DNA from: CBDCWA01 sp046048295
GTDB lineage: Bacteria; Pseudomonadota; Alphaproteobacteria; Rhizobiales; Hyphomicrobiaceae
DNA: 7,390 nucleotides
NCBI GenBank assembly: GCA_046048295.1
Contig: JBJOGJ010000196.1
Location: forward strand, 1 to 7,390
Direction: 5' to 3'
The first letter of the stretch is position 1. Every line of letters starts with the position of its first letter. Below, piece after piece: positions 1 through 5,902 of this stretch. Below the pieces are notes generated by a model, which was given only the letters and a program-made list of their open reading frames with translations, searched no databases and was not told the DNA's origin. Position numbers and translations under genes: made by a program.

Positions 1-31
1 CAAGGATTGCGAAGCGACTGATTGTCTTCAT
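1..31 (-). CDS. Porin, second tandem copy (5' end only)
   Basis: Only the first ten codons are inside the window. They read MKTISRFAIL, identical at the nucleotide level to the start of the complete porin at 682-1926, and the gene continues beyond the left edge. The start codon at 29-31 is preceded on the minus strand by GGGGGACAG, the same ribosome-binding site as in the complete copy. The residues are the beginning of a Sec signal peptide. From the shared leader I infer a tandem paralogue of the same outer-membrane porin family. Whether the rest of the gene is intact cannot be seen. Confidence 0.8.
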   Translation of the reverse strand, partial: MKTISRFAIL

Positions 32-118
32 CTGTCCCCCAATCATACTGTTCTCCATACTTTCCAGGTACATTCGCAAGAGGCAGCACTCACTTCCGGC
101 GAATTCGGTAGTCTTCGC
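1..118 (-). repeat. 118-nt direct repeat over porin start and leader (copy 1)
   Basis: Positions 1-118 are identical, base for base, to 1896-2013. The repeat covers the first ten codons, the ribosome-binding site and about 87 nt of leader, then similarity drops abruptly. It may extend to the left of the window into the gene. Perfect identity in a mostly untranslated stretch, next to much more diverged flanks, suggests either recent gene conversion between the tandem porins or strong constraint on the leader. Confidence 0.95.
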
Positions 119-127
119 TTGCCGGGC

Positions 128-179
128 TTCTGATCGTGTGTGAGGGAGCGATCTCCGTTGGTCTTTCTCACACTCAGAA
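128..179 (-). promoter_or_regulatory. Leader RNA element B, copy 1 (three-helix hairpin)
   Basis: Read on the minus strand this folds as three stacked helices. The outer helix is TTCTG (175-179) with CAGAA (128-132). The middle helix is GTGTGAG (167-173) with CTCACAC (138-144). The inner helix is GGAG (153-156) with CTCC (145-148), closed by the tetraloop ATCG. A 10-nt bulge (157-166) lies on one side and a 5-nt linker (133-137) on the other. A second copy at 2024-2077 keeps every helix, and the differences sit in the bulge, linker and tetraloop. It lies about 97 nt upstream of the porin start, so it is probably part of the 5' leader. I do not recognise it as a named RNA family. Confidence 0.6.
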
Positions 180-255
180 TGCTTGACGCTGACACTGTTG
201 GGTTCGTTGACTGTCTTCCGGTCCCCGGCTCGTCCGGTGCCGGCCTGCTGATTAT

Positions 256-296
256 GAGGAATGCCACGCTGCCAGACGGCCCACGGGACATTCCTC
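256..296 (-). promoter_or_regulatory. Leader RNA hairpin A, copy 1
   Basis: This is a 41-nt hairpin on the minus strand. A 10-bp outer stem joins 287-296 to 256-265. After a one-base mismatch there are three more pairs, and near the tip a small GCC/GGC stem closed by a four-base loop (274-277). Compared with the copy at 2166-2206 there are five differences. Three are consecutive bases in the terminal loop, one is in the unpaired mismatch, and one turns a C-G pair into U-G. That last change keeps pairing only if the minus strand is transcribed, since the plus strand would have A opposite C. The flanking bases up to about 322 are also conserved. No U-run follows, so it is not an intrinsic terminator. 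Confidence 0.6.
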
Positions 297-403
297 GTGC
301 ACTGTGGATACGGAGAATTCTGGCGATTGAGCCTCTCTTTCCGTTGGTGGCTGGAACGATCTGGCCCTAGCTAGTCTGCCTATCGCTTCAACCTACGGAT
401 TAA

Positions 404-432
404 TGCGTAGCGGAAGGCGATTGGCATGACAA
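404..432 (-). promoter_or_regulatory. Candidate promoter of the left-hand porin copy
   Basis: On the minus strand TTGTCA (427-432) is followed after 17 nt by TACGCA (404-409). The same layout occurs at exactly the same distance from hairpin A in the other copy (2314-2342), where the hexamers are TTGTCA and TAGTCA and the spacer is largely different. Conservation of both hexamers at equal spacing supports a sigma-70-like promoter. The -10 box is weak. Transcription would start near 397, giving a leader of about 365 nt. Confidence 0.4.
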
Positions 433-619
433 TTCGCGAATGGGCAATCCTCCGCGAATCGCTTAAGTATGTATCCCTAGTGTCACATGTTGGTTGTGGC
501 TGTGGTGCTCTTGCCGCTCCTGAACCGGAGGCAAAATCGAGCCGGGTTCTACAGCTCAGGCAAGTCAGATCACTTCAATTAATCAATTGCTTGCTGCCTG
601 GCACATGGACAGCGGGCAC
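433..619. other. Intergenic stretch with no recognisable gene
   Basis: This stretch lies between the terminator of the complete porin and the candidate promoter of the left-hand copy. Weak similarity to 2344-2380 continues up to about 470. The only other structure I see is an AT-rich inverted repeat at 576-589 (CAATT-AATC-AATTG), possibly a protein-binding site. Short open frames on the plus strand here have no recognisable product and no good ribosome-binding site. Confidence 0.6.
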
Positions 620-651
620 AAAAAGAGCGAGCCGCCTGAAGGCGGCTCGCT
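620..651 (-). terminator. Intrinsic terminator of the porin gene
   Basis: A perfect 10-bp GC-rich stem (627-636 with 641-650, plus one A-T pair outside) closes a TTCA loop. On the minus strand it is followed by C and then five U residues (complement of 620-624). It begins about 30 nt beyond the porin stop codon at 682, so it is the expected terminator of that gene. It also separates the two tandem porin transcription units. Confidence 0.92.
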
Positions 652-681
652 GCATTTTCGAAGTTTCAGACCGAAGTCAGA

Positions 682-1926
682 TCAGAAGCGGATCTTGGCG
701 CCGGTGATGATGGCCTGGAAGTCCTGCGTCGGTGTTTCGACGCCTGCATTCTCCAAACTGGCCGAGCTATTGTAGTAAGCGATGTAGAGGTCCATGGCAG
801 CAGCAGAAACCTGCTGATTCAGGCCGATCGACCACGTGTCCTGGCCGAGCTTGTCGAATGCACCCGAACCGAAGTTGTTCTCGCCATTATAGTACGTACC
901 GTAGATGGTCGTCTTGCCGAGCGAGATCCACTTCTGCTCGATACCGGCGCTGACAACCCAGAAGCTGTCCGTGTCGCTAACGGCAGCAGCCGGGCGCAAG
1001 TTGTCCTTCTGCTGGCCGTAACCACCGGAGACGAACAGGCCTGTGGGAGTGTGCATGATGCTGGCACCAGCACCCCACGCTTCGCAGTCTACCGAGCCAT
1101 TCGGGCCACCGTTGGTGGTGCAGCCACCTTCGGAGTCGGGCTCGTTCAGCCAGGAGTAGGCAACGCCAGCAGCGATGCGGAAGCCACCGAACTCACCGGC
1201 GTAGCGGAGAGCCGCTGCCCAGTAGTCGTCCTCGCCCCAGTTGGCCGAAACCTTGAAGCCGGCGAAGGTCGGGGAGTCGTAGCGGACGATGTTCTGGCGG
1301 GTACGCGACGGCGGGTTATAGGACCACGGAGCTGTCGTCTGGTCCCAGCGACGGCCGGTCTGTCCACCAGCGGCATTGCGGATGCCAAAGCGGTCGTTGA
1401 AGTCGTCGTAACGGGGCGCGTTGATGCGGGCCAGGTTGATATCGACGATGCCGGAGTCAGCGGTCGACTCGCGACCTACGGTGAGCTTGCCGAAGGTCTT
1501 GGAGTCCAGGTACCAAGCCGACTTGCGGACATCGAGCTGCGGATCATCGGCACCATCATCATCCTGGTTGGCGTTCCAGCGATCTGAACGAGCAATGCGG
1601 ATGCCCAGCTCGATGACATAGCCAGCCGACCAATCGCTGTTGATGCGGGCGGAGCCCCTGAAGCCGAAGCGCGAGCGGCTGTCGTCGTTGGTGCCGACGT
1701 AGGCATTGGTCTCGACGCCGTCGTCCCAGAACATCACCATCTCGTTCACCTGACCGTAGACGGTCAGCGAAACTTGACGGTTGCCCTTGCGGGCTGCGGT
1801 GGCTTCGAGCTCTGCGACGCGCTCTTCGAGATCCGCGCAGCAGTTGCCGCCGAGGTCGGCGGCGGAAGCAGACGTCGCGAAAGCGGCGGCTGCGGCAAGG
1901 ATTGCGAAGCGACTGATTGTCTTCAT
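682..1926 (-). CDS. Outer-membrane porin (Porin_2 / Omp2-like family)
   Basis: A 414-residue outer-membrane beta-barrel for diffusion of small hydrophilic solutes. I chose the start at 1926 because the protein then opens with a typical Sec signal peptide (K2, hydrophobic 7-17, cleavage after ASA near residue 22) and is preceded by GGGGGACAG at good spacing. An in-frame ATG 16 codons upstream would bury the signal peptide. The mature N-terminus has a Cys-Cys pair (29-30) and a short acidic coiled coil (DLEERVAELEA, 32-42). The barrel follows, with many alternating aromatic/polar strands and acidic loops. It ends in Phe (AKIRF), the usual signal for outer-membrane insertion. Such porins are common in Hyphomicrobiales and often occur as tandem paralogues, as here. 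A long structured leader and its own terminator suggest a single-gene transcript. The family is clear but the solute preference is not. Confidence 0.95.
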   Translation of the reverse strand: MKTISRFAILAAAAAFATSASAADLGGNCCADLEERVAELEATAARKGNRQVSLTVYGQVNEMVMFWDDGVETNAYVGTNDDSRSRFGFRGSARINSDWSAGYVIELGIRIARSDRWNANQDDDGADDPQLDVRKSAWYLDSKTFGKLTVGRESTADSGIVDINLARINAPRYDDFNDRFGIRNAAGGQTGRRWDQTTAPWSYNPPSRTRQNIVRYDSPTFAGFKVSANWGEDDYWAAALRYAGEFGGFRIAAGVAYSWLNEPDSEGGCTTNGGPNGSVDCEAWGAGASIMHTPTGLFVSGGYGQQKDNLRPAAAVSDTDSFWVVSAGIEQKWISLGKTTIYGTYYNGENNFGSGAFDKLGQDTWSIGLNQQVSAAAMDLYIAYYNSSASLENAGVETPTQDFQAIITGAKIRF

Positions 1927-2013
1927 CTGTCCCCCAATCATACTGTTCTCCATACTTTCCAGGTACATTCGCAAGAGGCAGCACTCACTTCCGGCGAATT
2001 CGGTAGTCTTCGC
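1896..2013 (-). repeat. 118-nt direct repeat over porin start and leader (copy 2)
   Basis: Identical to 1-118. It covers the first ten codons of the complete porin, its ribosome-binding site and the proximal leader. Beyond 2013 the two leaders diverge except for the structured elements at 2024-2077 and 2166-2206 and the promoter region at 2314-2342. Confidence 0.95.
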
Positions 2014-2023
2014 GTGTGCCGGA

Positions 2024-2077
2024 GTTCTGCTTGCGTGTGAGGGAGTGATCTCCGTAAGTCTTGCTCACACTCAGAAC
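2024..2077 (-). promoter_or_regulatory. Leader RNA element B, copy 2 (three-helix hairpin)
   Basis: This is the same fold as 128-179. The outer helix is GTTCTG (2072-2077) with CAGAAC (2024-2029), one pair longer than in the other copy. The middle helix is GTGTGAG (2064-2070) with CTCACAC (2035-2041). The inner helix is GGAG (2050-2053) with CTCC (2042-2045), closed by the tetraloop ATCA. The 5-nt linker (2030-2034) and 10-nt bulge (2054-2063) keep their lengths but change in sequence. It lies about 98 nt upstream of the porin start codon, within the presumed leader. It may be a site for a regulatory RNA or protein, or control translation or RNA stability; I cannot tell which. Confidence 0.6.
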
Positions 2078-2165
2078 CGGATTACTAAAATCTTGGTCTG
2101 TACTTTTGCGGCCTTGTTTCTACTTGCTGCCGCGAATCGGATACATTCATTCAACTTGGATTTAT

Positions 2166-2206
2166 GAGGAATGCCGCGCTGCCGAGCGGCCCACGGGGCA
2201 TTCCTC
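2166..2206 (-). promoter_or_regulatory. Leader RNA hairpin A, copy 2
   Basis: Counterpart of 256-296 with a perfect 10-bp outer stem (GAGGAATGCC with GGCATTCCTC) and an inner GCC/GGC stem with a four-base loop. The conserved flank runs to about 2233 and includes TCTCCGTAA on the minus strand (2219-2227), which is complementary to part of element B. It sits about 100 nt downstream of the candidate promoter and 240 nt upstream of the start codon. Confidence 0.6.
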
Positions 2207-2313
2207 GTGCACTGTGGATTACGGAGAATTCTGTCGGTGAAACCTCGCTTTCCTACGCTGCGATCGGCAGAGCCCCATGCGGTGGATGCCGAGTAACTAA
2301 ATCTACACGTTAA

Positions 2314-2342
2314 TGACTAGAGAAAAGCCCCGTCAGTGACAA
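2314..2342 (-). promoter_or_regulatory. Candidate promoter of the complete porin
   Basis: On the minus strand TTGTCA (2337-2342), then 17 nt, then TAGTCA (2314-2319). It aligns without gaps to 404-432 at an offset of 1910, the same offset as hairpin A, and over 43 nt about 26 positions match. The -35 is near consensus and the -10 is weak. The predicted start is near 2307, giving a leader of about 380 nt that contains hairpins A and B. Confidence 0.4.
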
Positions 2343-2430
2343 TCGCATACTGGCAATGCTGCCCCGAATCACCTACGGGCGTTGCGCCATATCTTCCCTA
2401 CTATTGTGCATTACGTAAATAACCGTAAGT

Positions 2431-2447
2431 AATACTGCGACAGTATT
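2431..2447. repeat. Inverted repeat AATACTG-CGA-CAGTATT
   Basis: A perfect 7-bp inverted repeat with a 3-nt centre, in an AT-rich stretch about 90 nt upstream of the candidate porin promoter and just past the isomerase terminator. The left-hand porin copy has no counterpart at the equivalent place. It could be an operator or activator site. There is no U-run to make it a terminator. Confidence 0.45.
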
Positions 2448-2461
2448 TGTTGTTGTCCCAG

Positions 2462-2495
2462 AAAGCAAAATGGCCCGGCGCGGTTGCGCCAGGCC
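2462..2495 (-). terminator. Intrinsic terminator after the FKBP isomerase
   Basis: A 10-bp stem (2486-2495 with 2472-2481) with an AACC loop, followed on the minus strand by AUUUUGCUUU. One pair is U-G on the minus strand but would be C opposite A on the plus strand, which supports termination of minus-strand transcription. It lies about 100 nt beyond the stop codon of the isomerase gene and insulates it from the porin region. Confidence 0.75.
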
Positions 2496-2595
2496 TTGAT
2501 GTTTCTTGTCGAACCAGTGACTTAGTGGATTATCGCCGACGGTGACGGCGACGCGTCGCAGGCGGTCCGCAGCCAACGCTCGGCTGGGCTACCAT

Positions 2596-3024
2596 TCAGC
2601 AGATTTCGACCAGCTCCACCTGGAATGTCAGGTCCTTGCCGGCCAACGGGTGGTTTGCGTCGAGCGTCACGGTCTCGTCGGTGAGCCCAACTACGGTGAG
2701 GAGCATGCGTTCGCCCTCCTGAGACTGCGCTTCCAGGCGTGCGCCTTTGGAAAGATCGAGATTAGGCGGCAGATCGCTCAGCGGGACATCCTGGACACCT
2801 TCCGGATGATGTGGCCCGTAGGCGTCCGCTGCCGCGACGTTGACGGTCTTGGTGTCTCCGACCTGCATGCCGACGATCTCGCGCTCCAGGCCAGGGATGA
2901 TCCGGCCGGCGCCAATTTCGAACTCGAGCGGGTCGCGACCTGCCGAGCTGTCGAACTCAGTGCCGTCGTTGAAGGTGCCCGTATAGTGTATGCGAACAGT
3001 ATCGCCCTGCTTGGCTTCAGACAT
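2596..3024 (-). CDS. FKBP-type peptidyl-prolyl cis-trans isomerase (SlyD-like)
   Basis: A 142-residue cytoplasmic prolyl isomerase and probable folding chaperone. The FKBP half begins VRIHYTGTFNDGTEFDSS (10-27) with Tyr14 and Asp25 at the usual active-site positions, then IIPGLE (42-47) and VGMQVGDTK. An inserted flap domain (about 66-122) and the closing strand HPLAGKDLTFQVEL (125-138) are the SlyD pattern. The His/Cys-rich metal-binding tail of E. coli SlyD is absent. The start at 3024 is chosen because MSEAKQGDTV fits the family's N-terminus and AAGGAG lies 6 nt upstream. An upstream extension of the frame has no such support. It follows the hydrolase gene by 133 nt on the same strand and may have its own promoter. 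Nothing ties it to aromatic catabolism. Confidence 0.93.
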   Translation of the reverse strand: MSEAKQGDTVRIHYTGTFNDGTEFDSSAGRDPLEFEIGAGRIIPGLEREIVGMQVGDTKTVNVAAADAYGPHHPEGVQDVPLSDLPPNLDLSKGARLEAQSQEGERMLLTVVGLTDETVTLDANHPLAGKDLTFQVELVEIC

Positions 3025-3148
3025 GTGCAGCTCCTTGCTAAACGTCTCGTGGGACTGACGACGTCCCGCAGGGGCCGGCAGATGGGCGACGTTACCATTC
3101 AATGGCGGCTTTCGCCTATCCGCCGGACGCCTTAGAATCGAATGCTGT

Positions 3149-3166
3149 CTGGGTTGGTCAACCCAG
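3149..3166. repeat. Inverted repeat at the end of the hydrolase gene
   Basis: CTGGGTTG-GT-CAACCCAG is an 8-bp inverted repeat that includes the stop codon of the alpha/beta hydrolase (3158-3160). It may form a hairpin with a four-base loop in the mRNA. No U-run follows on either strand, so it is at best a weak or factor-dependent transcription end or an mRNA 3' stabiliser. Confidence 0.4.
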
Positions 3167-3970
3167 CGGGGCAATCGTTGTTCCGCGCCATAGCCCGTTT
3201 TCCCTGAGGAACGCGATCATCGCGGAATCGAAGGCGTCGGGGTCCTCGATGCAGCAGGCGTGCCCGGTCCCGGGCAGTACGACGTGACGGCAGCCGGGAA
3301 TCATCTTCGCCGTCCGCGTTCCCGCTTCCAGCGAATTGTCGTGTGCGCCGTTGACCACCAACACCGGTGTCTTGATTGCGTCGAGCCTGTCCGACATGTC
3401 GCAACCGCCGCGCGCCCTGTGGATCTGGGCGATCGAGCGCGCCGACAGGGTTTGTGCATTCTCGGTGAATACCTGCATTACCCAGCGACCGAGCGGCTTG
3501 TCGAGAAATCCCGGTGCAACGAGTTCGCCGAGGTAGCCCTGCAGGAATGTCTGCAGATCCTTCGTCTGCTCGAAGTCATCGACGCGCTTCTGTACGTTCG
3601 TGCTGCCGCGCGCGTTGCCGCCGACCAGGATGGTCGCCTCGACCATCTCGGGGTGTTCGATTGTCGCAAGAAGCGCGATGCCCGAGCCGACGCTGCAGCC
3701 GCAGAAGATGGCCTTCGTGATGCCTTCCTTGCGGCAGACACCGAGCACGTCCTCCATCATGTCGGCGAGGGTGAACGGGGTCTCGGGCTTCTCCGAGCGC
3801 CCATACCCTCGGATGTCTACTGCGACGACCTTGTAGTAGGCCGAGAAGCGCGAGATCTGGAACGTCCACAGCCGATGGTCGAATGGGTTGGCGTGCACGA
3901 AGACGAGCGGCGTGCCCTCACCATAGGTCTCATAGTAGATGCGCGGTCCGGCGGCGTCGCTGTAGGGCAT
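3158..3970 (-). CDS. Alpha/beta fold hydrolase
   Basis: A 270-residue single-domain alpha/beta hydrolase, the usual length for this fold. Visible landmarks are VFVHANPF (23-30, oxyanion-hole loop), DIRGYGRSEKP (52-62), the nucleophile elbow GCSVG with Ser93, a cap region (about 120-195), and Asp211 (GAHD) and His237 (GTGH) completing a Ser-Asp-His triad. There is no signal peptide, so it is cytoplasmic. The start at 3970 gives a normal N-terminus with GGAG upstream. The gene lies 138 nt downstream of the MarR gene on the same strand, with no clear terminator between, and so probably belongs to the catabolic operon. The fold covers esterases, enol-lactonases (PcaD-like) and C-C hydrolases. Context permits an aromatic ester or a ring-cleavage product as substrate, but the sequence alone does not decide. 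Confidence 0.9.
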   Translation of the reverse strand: MPYSDAAGPRIYYETYGEGTPLVFVHANPFDHRLWTFQISRFSAYYKVVAVDIRGYGRSEKPETPFTLADMMEDVLGVCRKEGITKAIFCGCSVGSGIALLATIEHPEMVEATILVGGNARGSTNVQKRVDDFEQTKDLQTFLQGYLGELVAPGFLDKPLGRWVMQVFTENAQTLSARSIAQIHRARGGCDMSDRLDAIKTPVLVVNGAHDNSLEAGTRTAKMIPGCRHVVLPGTGHACCIEDPDAFDSAMIAFLRENGLWRGTTIAPLG

Positions 3971-4108
3971 GGGCGGGTCTCCAATTGCAGATCTCGATGG
4001 GTGGAGCCTATGTGCGCCGCAAGCTCCTGTCGATCCCATAGCTACGGATGAGCCACTGCCGGGGCGGGCTCCAACCGCACCGCGCTGCGGTCAAGGCCGG
4101 CGGGAATA

Positions 4109-4690
4109 CTATGCTTCGTCCGCCGTGAGACGTCCGAGAGCGCGCGTGGATGGCATCCGCCGCTCCGCGTGGTCTGCCGAAAGATCTTCCTCGGCCAGGT
4201 TCGTGACCATGGTCAGCAGTACGCGCCGAACGGTGGCGAGGTCGGCGGCAGCCACGCCCGTCGCTGCGATCTGGTTCACTTCTTCCGCCAGCGGCACCAG
4301 CTTCTTTTTGAGCGCACGGCCCTTGGGCGTGAGGTGGATGTAGACATTCTTCCTGTTTTCCTCGGCCTGGCTCCGCTCAATGTACCCGAGCTTTTCCATG
4401 GACTTGAGCGCAGAGAACGTCGTCGGTTCCATGAGACCTGCCCGGGCGCTAAGCTCGCGCTGGGTCAGGCCGTCTTCCTCCCAGAGAATGCGCAGGAACG
4501 TCCAGTGCCCGAACGAGACGCCTTCCTCGGCTAGCCGGATCTGGAAGGCGCGCATGAAGCCGCGCCACACGTCTTTCACAAGGTGCGCCATGCGGTCGTT
4601 GGGCACGGCCTCCCGCCAATGCCTGAGCACCGCGCGTGTCGGTGCTGTCTCGCGTTCGGTCACCGCGCTGCTTTTTGCACGCCTTGCCAT
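4109..4690 (-). CDS. MarR-family transcriptional regulator
   Basis: A 193-residue winged-helix DNA-binding protein that acts as a dimer. The core runs from about 33 to 165. It has the dimerisation helix (MAHLVKDVWRGFMRAFQIRL), helix-turn-helix LTQRELSARAGLMEPTTFSALKSMEKLGYI (75-104), and wing IERSQAEENRKNVYIHLTPKG (104-124). A basic N-terminal extension of about 25 residues and a C-terminal tail of about 20 make it longer than the typical 140-160. The start at 4690 is 3 nt after the stop of the dehydrogenase gene, with GGAAGGGGG upstream, so it is co-transcribed. MarR proteins usually repress catabolic genes and are released by the aromatic substrate. The two palindromes in the divergent promoter region (6893-6908, 6976-6989) are its likely operators, which would give autoregulation. 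Confidence 0.92.
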   Translation of the reverse strand: MARRAKSSAVTERETAPTRAVLRHWREAVPNDRMAHLVKDVWRGFMRAFQIRLAEEGVSFGHWTFLRILWEEDGLTQRELSARAGLMEPTTFSALKSMEKLGYIERSQAEENRKNVYIHLTPKGRALKKKLVPLAEEVNQIAATGVAAADLATVRRVLLTMVTNLAEEDLSADHAERRMPSTRALGRLTADEA

Positions 4691-4693
4691 GGC

Positions 4694-5902
4694 TCAATGT
4701 CCCCCTTCCGGCACGGCAATCTGATGATCGAGCCGCAACTCCCGGCCTTCGTTCGCGGAGCGGATGATCGCGAGGCATACCTCCAGCGTCGCAAGGCCCC
4801 ACCTGCCCGAGTGCAACGGCGCTTTGCCCTCGCGCACCACCGACCAGAGCTCGTCGACGACTTCCTTGCGTGGCACCGTCGAGGGCGGAACCGGCACTAC
4901 ACTTTTATTCTTGTCGGAATAGACGATGACGCGGTCGGCCATCGGCCTGAGGTCGGCATTTGCACAAGAGGCGATCAGGAACCCGAAATGCTGGTTGAGC
5001 GTGGCCCGCCCCTGGTCGGCCGACTTCTGGACGCTGTAACCTGCCCCGCCGTAGTTTCGCGAAGCCTTGAGGGCAGCCTCTTCCGCTGCAGTTGCAGCGT
5101 TCGCCAATGTCTGCCGCGCCGTCCAGTAGGCCGTTGGATCCTTGCGCTGCCCACCCTCACCGATCCATTCCATCAGTTCGTCAGAATCGAAATGCGCGAA
5201 GCCAGAGTAGGTCAGCGACGCGAACACGCCGTTCTCGAACGTCAAGTGCGCGCTGTAGGCCCCCTCCGCCGGGCGCGTCGGATCCCAGATGCCTGTACCT
5301 GCCCTGACGCTCCGAGCCATGCCACCGGCGAGGAGCCGCACGATGTCGATCTGGTGCGCGCCCTGGCTGAAGATGACACCGCCGCCATCTGCCGTCACCA
5401 GTTCCTCCGGCCGGCGTGGGCGGTACATGAAGTCGGTGAACTGCAGCGCGTTTATCATCCCGAGCCGGCCGTGGGCGCCACTCGCTATAATGTCGTGTGT
5501 CTTGATGATCGGTGCATCGAAGCTGTGGGAGTGCCCGACGATGACATGCGTGCCTGCCTTCTCGGCGGTCTCGACCATGGCGAGACACTCCGCGATGCTG
5601 ATCGCCATCGGCTTTTCCACCAACACGTGCCGCCCGGAGCGGGCAGCGATTTGCGCGTGCTCGGCATGGAGCTGGTGCGGCGAGGCGATATAGACCGCCT
5701 CCACGTCCGCATCGCCGCAAACGCCCTCGGCGCTGTCGTAGCTCCTGGCAGCAAAGTCCTGCACGAACTGCCGGCAGGCCTCGCTGCGCGGGTCTGTGGC
5801 GGCAACAAGCCTGATGCGCGGATCCTGCATCAGGGTCGGCAGCATGAGCGTAAAGGCGCGGCCGAGGCCAATGACGCCCAGATTGATGGGGGCGTCGTTC
5901 AT
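4694..5902 (-). CDS. Gfo/Idh/MocA-family dehydrogenase (phthalate dihydrodiol dehydrogenase-like)
   Basis: A 402-residue NAD(P)-dependent oxidoreductase. The N-terminal Rossmann fold has GVIGLG (9-14), and Asp37 (ATDP) lies at the end of strand 2, favouring NAD(H). HVLVEKPMA (92-100) is the family's EKP motif with catalytic Lys97. GHSHSFDAPI (123-132) and GGGVIFSQGAHQIDI belong to the C-terminal alpha/beta domain. Phthalate dihydrodiol dehydrogenases (OphB/Pht4 type) belong to this family and are encoded beside phthalate dioxygenase. Linkage to a matching reductase and oxygenase therefore suggests that it oxidises a cis-dihydrodiol carboxylate to the catechol, restoring the aromatic ring. The start at 5902 overlaps the reductase stop as ATGA, a sign of translational coupling. 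The fold is certain but the substrate is inferred. Other members act on sugars or inositols. Confidence 0.88.
   Translation of the reverse strand: MNDAPINLGVIGLGRAFTLMLPTLMQDPRIRLVAATDPRSEACRQFVQDFAARSYDSAEGVCGDADVEAVYIASPHQLHAEHAQIAARSGRHVLVEKPMAISIAECLAMVETAEKAGTHVIVGHSHSFDAPIIKTHDIIASGAHGRLGMINALQFTDFMYRPRRPEELVTADGGGVIFSQGAHQIDIVRLLAGGMARSVRAGTGIWDPTRPAEGAYSAHLTFENGVFASLTYSGFAHFDSDELMEWIGEGGQRKDPTAYWTARQTLANAATAAEEAALKASRNYGGAGYSVQKSADQGRATLNQHFGFLIASCANADLRPMADRVIVYSDKNKSVVPVPPSTVPRKEVVDELWSVVREGKAPLHSGRWGLATLEVCLAIIRSANEGRELRLDHQIAVPEGGH

Noticed and set aside
256..296. Hairpin A as a sequestering partner of the porin ribosome-binding site
   Set aside because: In one copy TGTCCC could pair with GGGACA near the start codon, but in the other copy only CCCC/GGGG remains, so the pairing is not conserved.
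391..405. CtrA-like TTAA-N-TTAA site in the porin promoter region (also near 2301-2315)
   Set aside because: The spacing is 8 rather than 7 and the second half-site is TTGA or TTTA, so it does not fit the CtrA consensus well enough.
1927..1974. In-frame extension of the porin by 16 codons to an upstream ATG
   Set aside because: It would place 16 mostly polar residues before the signal peptide. The start at 1926 has a good ribosome-binding site. Conservation of the upstream stretch is explained by the 118-nt identical leader.
1..2013. The direct repeat as part of an insertion sequence or integron-like cassette
   Set aside because: There is no transposase, terminal inverted repeat or target duplication. 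The repeat is simply the common start and leader of paralogous porins.
2548..2559. 12-bp palindrome GCGACGCGTCGC downstream of the isomerase
   Set aside because: Short GC palindromes are expected by chance in such a GC-rich sequence, and no second copy or promoter context supports a function.
2373..2576. Open frame of 67 codons on the minus strand after the isomerase
   Set aside because: It needs a TTG start, runs straight through the terminator hairpin at 2472-2495, and encodes nothing recognisable.
4074..4091. Hairpin ACCGCA-N6-TGCGGT between the MarR and hydrolase genes
   Set aside because: There is no U-run on the minus strand and the stem is short. It does not support a terminator separating the hydrolase from the operon.
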